This document shows positions 62,349-64,000 of a stretch of DNA of 64,000 bases, in pieces (positions within the stretch are counted from its first letter, which is position 1; each line of letters starts with the position of its first letter). The notes under the pieces were generated by a model. The model saw only the letters and a list, made by a program, of their open reading frames with translations. It made no database searches and was not told the DNA's origin. Position numbers and translations under genes: made by a program. The stretch comes from Prevotella nigrescens. GTDB lineage: Bacteria > Bacteroidota > Bacteroidia > Bacteroidales > Bacteroidaceae. Where the stretch lies: the NCBI RefSeq assembly GCF_031191185.1, contig NZ_CP133465.1:1298001-1362000 (forward strand), written 5' to 3'.

Positions 62349-62897
62349 GTGGTGCGCAAAATAGAAGAAGCAAAACTCCTGAAAGCATTAACAGAGCCCC
62401 AAACACGTTGTAAGGCATTTACTTTATTGGTAAGCGAGTATAGCAAACCTTTGTATTGGAAAATACGAAGTCTTGTCTTGTCGCACGATGATACAGACGA
62501 TATTCTTCAAAACACTTTCTTGAAAGCATGGAAAAATATAGAAAGTTTTGAAGGAAAGTCAAAGATATCTACGTGGCTATATAGTATTGCGATTAATGAA
62601 TCGTTTAGTTTATTGCGTTCCAGAAAAGAAACCGTTGATATAAGTACTTGTAATAATGGTATTAGTAATTCGCTTTTGGCAGATTGTTATTTCGATGGTA
62701 ACAAAGGGCAAGCTATACTACAAGAAGCCATCTCGACTTTGCCAGAAGTGCAACGAACTGTTTTTATAATGAAATACTATGACGGTTTAAAATACCCCGA
62801 AATACATGAAATACTTGGTACAAGTGAAGGAGCTTTAAAGGCATCTTACCATATTGCAGTAAAGAAAATTTTGCAGTACATAAAAGAAAACGAATAA
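62349..62897 (+). CDS. ECF-type RNA polymerase sigma factor
   Basis: A 182-residue sigma-70 family protein with region 2 (HDDTDDILQNTFLKAWKNIE, then FEGKSKISTWLYSIAINE, the -10 recognition part) and region 4 (LPEVQRTVFIMKYYDGLKYPEI with the helix-turn-helix ending SEGALKASYHIAVKKIL). It begins with GTG at 62349 (a second GTG follows at 62352). The downstream membrane protein is its likely anti-sigma factor. Bacteroidetes ECF factors of this context control envelope or secretion stress; the target promoter cannot be read here. Confidence 0.92.
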   Translation: MVRKIEEAKLLKALTEPQTRCKAFTLLVSEYSKPLYWKIRSLVLSHDDTDDILQNTFLKAWKNIESFEGKSKISTWLYSIAINESFSLLRSRKETVDISTCNNGISNSLLADCYFDGNKGQAILQEAISTLPEVQRTVFIMKYYDGLKYPEIHEILGTSEGALKASYHIAVKKILQYIKENE

Positions 62898-62977
62898 AGT
62901 TTTCTGCGGGCAGATTAAACTAAAACACATTAGACACGTCAAACCATCAGTAACAAACAGAACAAGGAGTATTAATT

Positions 62978-63388
62978 GTGGAAGAGTTGGAAAAAAAAAT
63001 ACTTTTAAAGTTTGGAAACAAACGACCATTTAAGGTTCCTGAAGACTATTTCAACAATTTGGAAATACGAGTGATGTCGCAAATAACAACAAAAGCAACA
63101 GAAATCAATGGGGACAAACAACGTGATAGAAAAAACTATTTTACTTCTGCCAGACATTTGCGCCCATTAATAATTGCAGCATCTTTTATCGGACTGATTG
63201 TTGTTGGTGTGGCTACACAGAATATTTTTCAAAAACATGATCAGGCAAAGAATATTCATGATACAGATGTTGCTTCAACAGCAACTGCTGCAAAAGATAG
63301 GTCTGCAAATACTGAATATTTAGATGCTGCTGCTGAATATATGATGATTGATAAAGATGATGTGTATTCATATTTAGCAGATAATTAA
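62978..63388 (+). CDS. Membrane-anchored probable anti-sigma factor
   Basis: A 136-residue protein with GTG start. The cytoplasmic part opens with PFKVPEDYFNNLEIRVMSQI, a pattern I know from small proteins following ECF sigma genes in Bacteroidetes, then one transmembrane helix (LIIAASFIGLIVVGVAT, residues 69-85) and a short periplasmic tail ending AAEYMMIDKDDVYSYLADN. This one-pass layout fits an anti-sigma factor whose outer end senses the periplasm, though no zinc-binding ZAS motif is present. It lies 80 bp after the sigma gene and 32 bp before the Spy-like gene. Confidence 0.75.
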   Translation: MEELEKKILLKFGNKRPFKVPEDYFNNLEIRVMSQITTKATEINGDKQRDRKNYFTSARHLRPLIIAASFIGLIVVGVATQNIFQKHDQAKNIHDTDVASTATAAKDRSANTEYLDAAAEYMMIDKDDVYSYLADN

Positions 63389-63420
63389 TTAATGCAATGA
63401 GACCGTATAATATATTGATA

Positions 63421-63837
63421 ATGAAAAGGATATTGATAGTTTTTATAGTATTTGTCAGTGCCACCAATTTGTTAGCACAGCATAAGTTCAATCCTAATAA
63501 GTTTAAAGTAGAGATACATCAATATATTGTAACCTCGGCTAACTTAACAGAACAAGAGTCGGCAAAGTTGTTGCCTATTTATGATGAAATGATAAGTAAA
63601 CAACGTGTGTTGCACAAACAATTGCGTAAACTACAAAATAGTAATCTGCAAAACAATAAGAATGCTAAAAGTGTTATTCTAAAAATAGACGACTTGCTTA
63701 TACAAATAAAGCAGATAGAAAAAGCTTATCATTTAAAGATGTTGCGTGTAATTCCTGCGATTAAATTAGGCGAAGTATTAAAGGCAGAACGATATTTCCA
63801 TAAACAATATTTTCGTAATGCTGCACAAAAAAGATAG
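63421..63837 (+). CDS. Spy/CpxP-like periplasmic protein
   Basis: A 138-residue exported protein. Signal peptide MKRILIVFIVFVSATNLLAQ is followed by an all-helical basic domain whose first helix reads NLTEQESAKLLPIYDEM, the LTxxQ-like pattern of Spy/CpxP/ZraP proteins; these are ATP-independent chaperones and envelope-stress reporters. Several helices with many K, Q and L follow (KQLRKLQNSNLQNNKNAK). The start at 63421 was chosen over 63397 for the better signal peptide. As the fourth gene of the sigma unit it may be a target or modulator of the sigma/anti-sigma pair. Confidence 0.78.
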   Translation: MKRILIVFIVFVSATNLLAQHKFNPNKFKVEIHQYIVTSANLTEQESAKLLPIYDEMISKQRVLHKQLRKLQNSNLQNNKNAKSVILKIDDLLIQIKQIEKAYHLKMLRVIPAIKLGEVLKAERYFHKQYFRNAAQKR

Positions 63838-63902
63838 TTGCTTCTAATCAAACAATAATAAGTAGAATTTATTAATCCATTTAGATTTAATCCATAAAAT
63901 TT

Positions 63903-64000
63903 ATGATGAAACCATATCGTTTACTCTTTGTAAGAACAACTCTTATTTTGTTTTTACTGTTTATAAGTAATTTTTCTTTCTCTGCGAATCTTCCTAAAAA
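63903..64000 (+). CDS. Start of an exported protein, cut by the window end
   Basis: Only the first 32 residues are visible (start ATG at 63903, alternative 63906): a signal peptide with a basic start (MKPYRLLFVRTT) and hydrophobic core (LILFLLFISNFSFSA), likely cleaved near SFSA-N. It is 65 bp after the Spy-like gene on the same strand. Its function cannot be told. Confidence 0.6.
   Translation, partial: MMKPYRLLFVRTTLILFLLFISNFSFSANLPK

Overview
The window looks like a chromosomal segment of an oral-type Prevotella or a close relative in the Bacteroidales. Supporting signs are the low G+C content and many promoters with the Bacteroidetes -7 element TAnnTTTG (most often TATCTTTG). The gene content also fits: DUF5020 and DUF2023 proteins, an alpha-2-macroglobulin giant, a DPP5-like S9 peptidase, a type IX secretion (T9SS) sorting-domain protein, an IS1380-family element of the Bacteroides kind, and Bacteroidetes-style SLBB/Wza and Wzi proteins. 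The species cannot be fixed from sequence alone.

Layout. 0.2-1.5 kb: an IS4-family element. 1.7-5.3 kb: a nadB-nadA-nadC operon making NAD precursors from aspartate. 5.6-6.5 kb: flavodoxin with a DUF2023 partner. 7.1-13.7 kb (minus): a giant alpha-2-macroglobulin-like lipid-envelope protein translationally linked to ispH. 14.0-20.0 kb: a small membrane protein, DUF5020 outer-membrane protein, trmD, patatin, aminopeptidase P and a secreted C1B peptidase. 20.2-23.8 kb: recJ-recQ. 24.3-26.3 kb: groES-groEL, then tRNA-Arg(ACG). 26.7-29.6 kb (minus): rarA, a D-2-hydroxyacid dehydrogenase and a TRIC-type channel. 29.8-30.6 kb: an unknown acidic-tailed protein. 30.9-32.2 kb: a second IS4 copy with an identical encoded protein, in the same orientation as the first. 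32.5-38.2 kb: pyrG, yidC and the S9 peptidase, then an IS1380-family insertion that splits the peptidase from an MFS transporter. 41.7-43.2 kb: pabB and a class IV aminotransferase (p-aminobenzoate).

44.4-60.4 kb is a surface-polysaccharide region. A Wzi-like protein and a lipocalin-type lipoprotein come first, then a WecA/MraY-like transferase and a GT2. The main part is a minus-strand operon read from about 60.49 kb: small sugar-phosphate transferase, SLBB exporter, Wzz, Wzx, Wzy, WbsX-like protein, a glycosyltransferase, LicD, and a LicC-like cytidylyltransferase fused to a CobD-like PLP enzyme. The last two suggest that the glycan is decorated with a phospho-amino-alcohol such as phosphoethanolamine.

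60.5-64.0 kb: dinB, then a protein that is little more than a T9SS sorting domain, an ECF sigma factor, a membrane anti-sigma-like protein, a Spy/CpxP-like periplasmic protein and the start of another exported protein. This could be an envelope or secretion surveillance module.

The most unusual non-coding feature is a set of degenerate tandem arrays with a 22-23 bp period in several intergenic regions (6.8, 14.5, 44.0 kb, more weakly 24.1 kb). Coordinates of promoters and hairpins were read by eye and no folding or database search was run.
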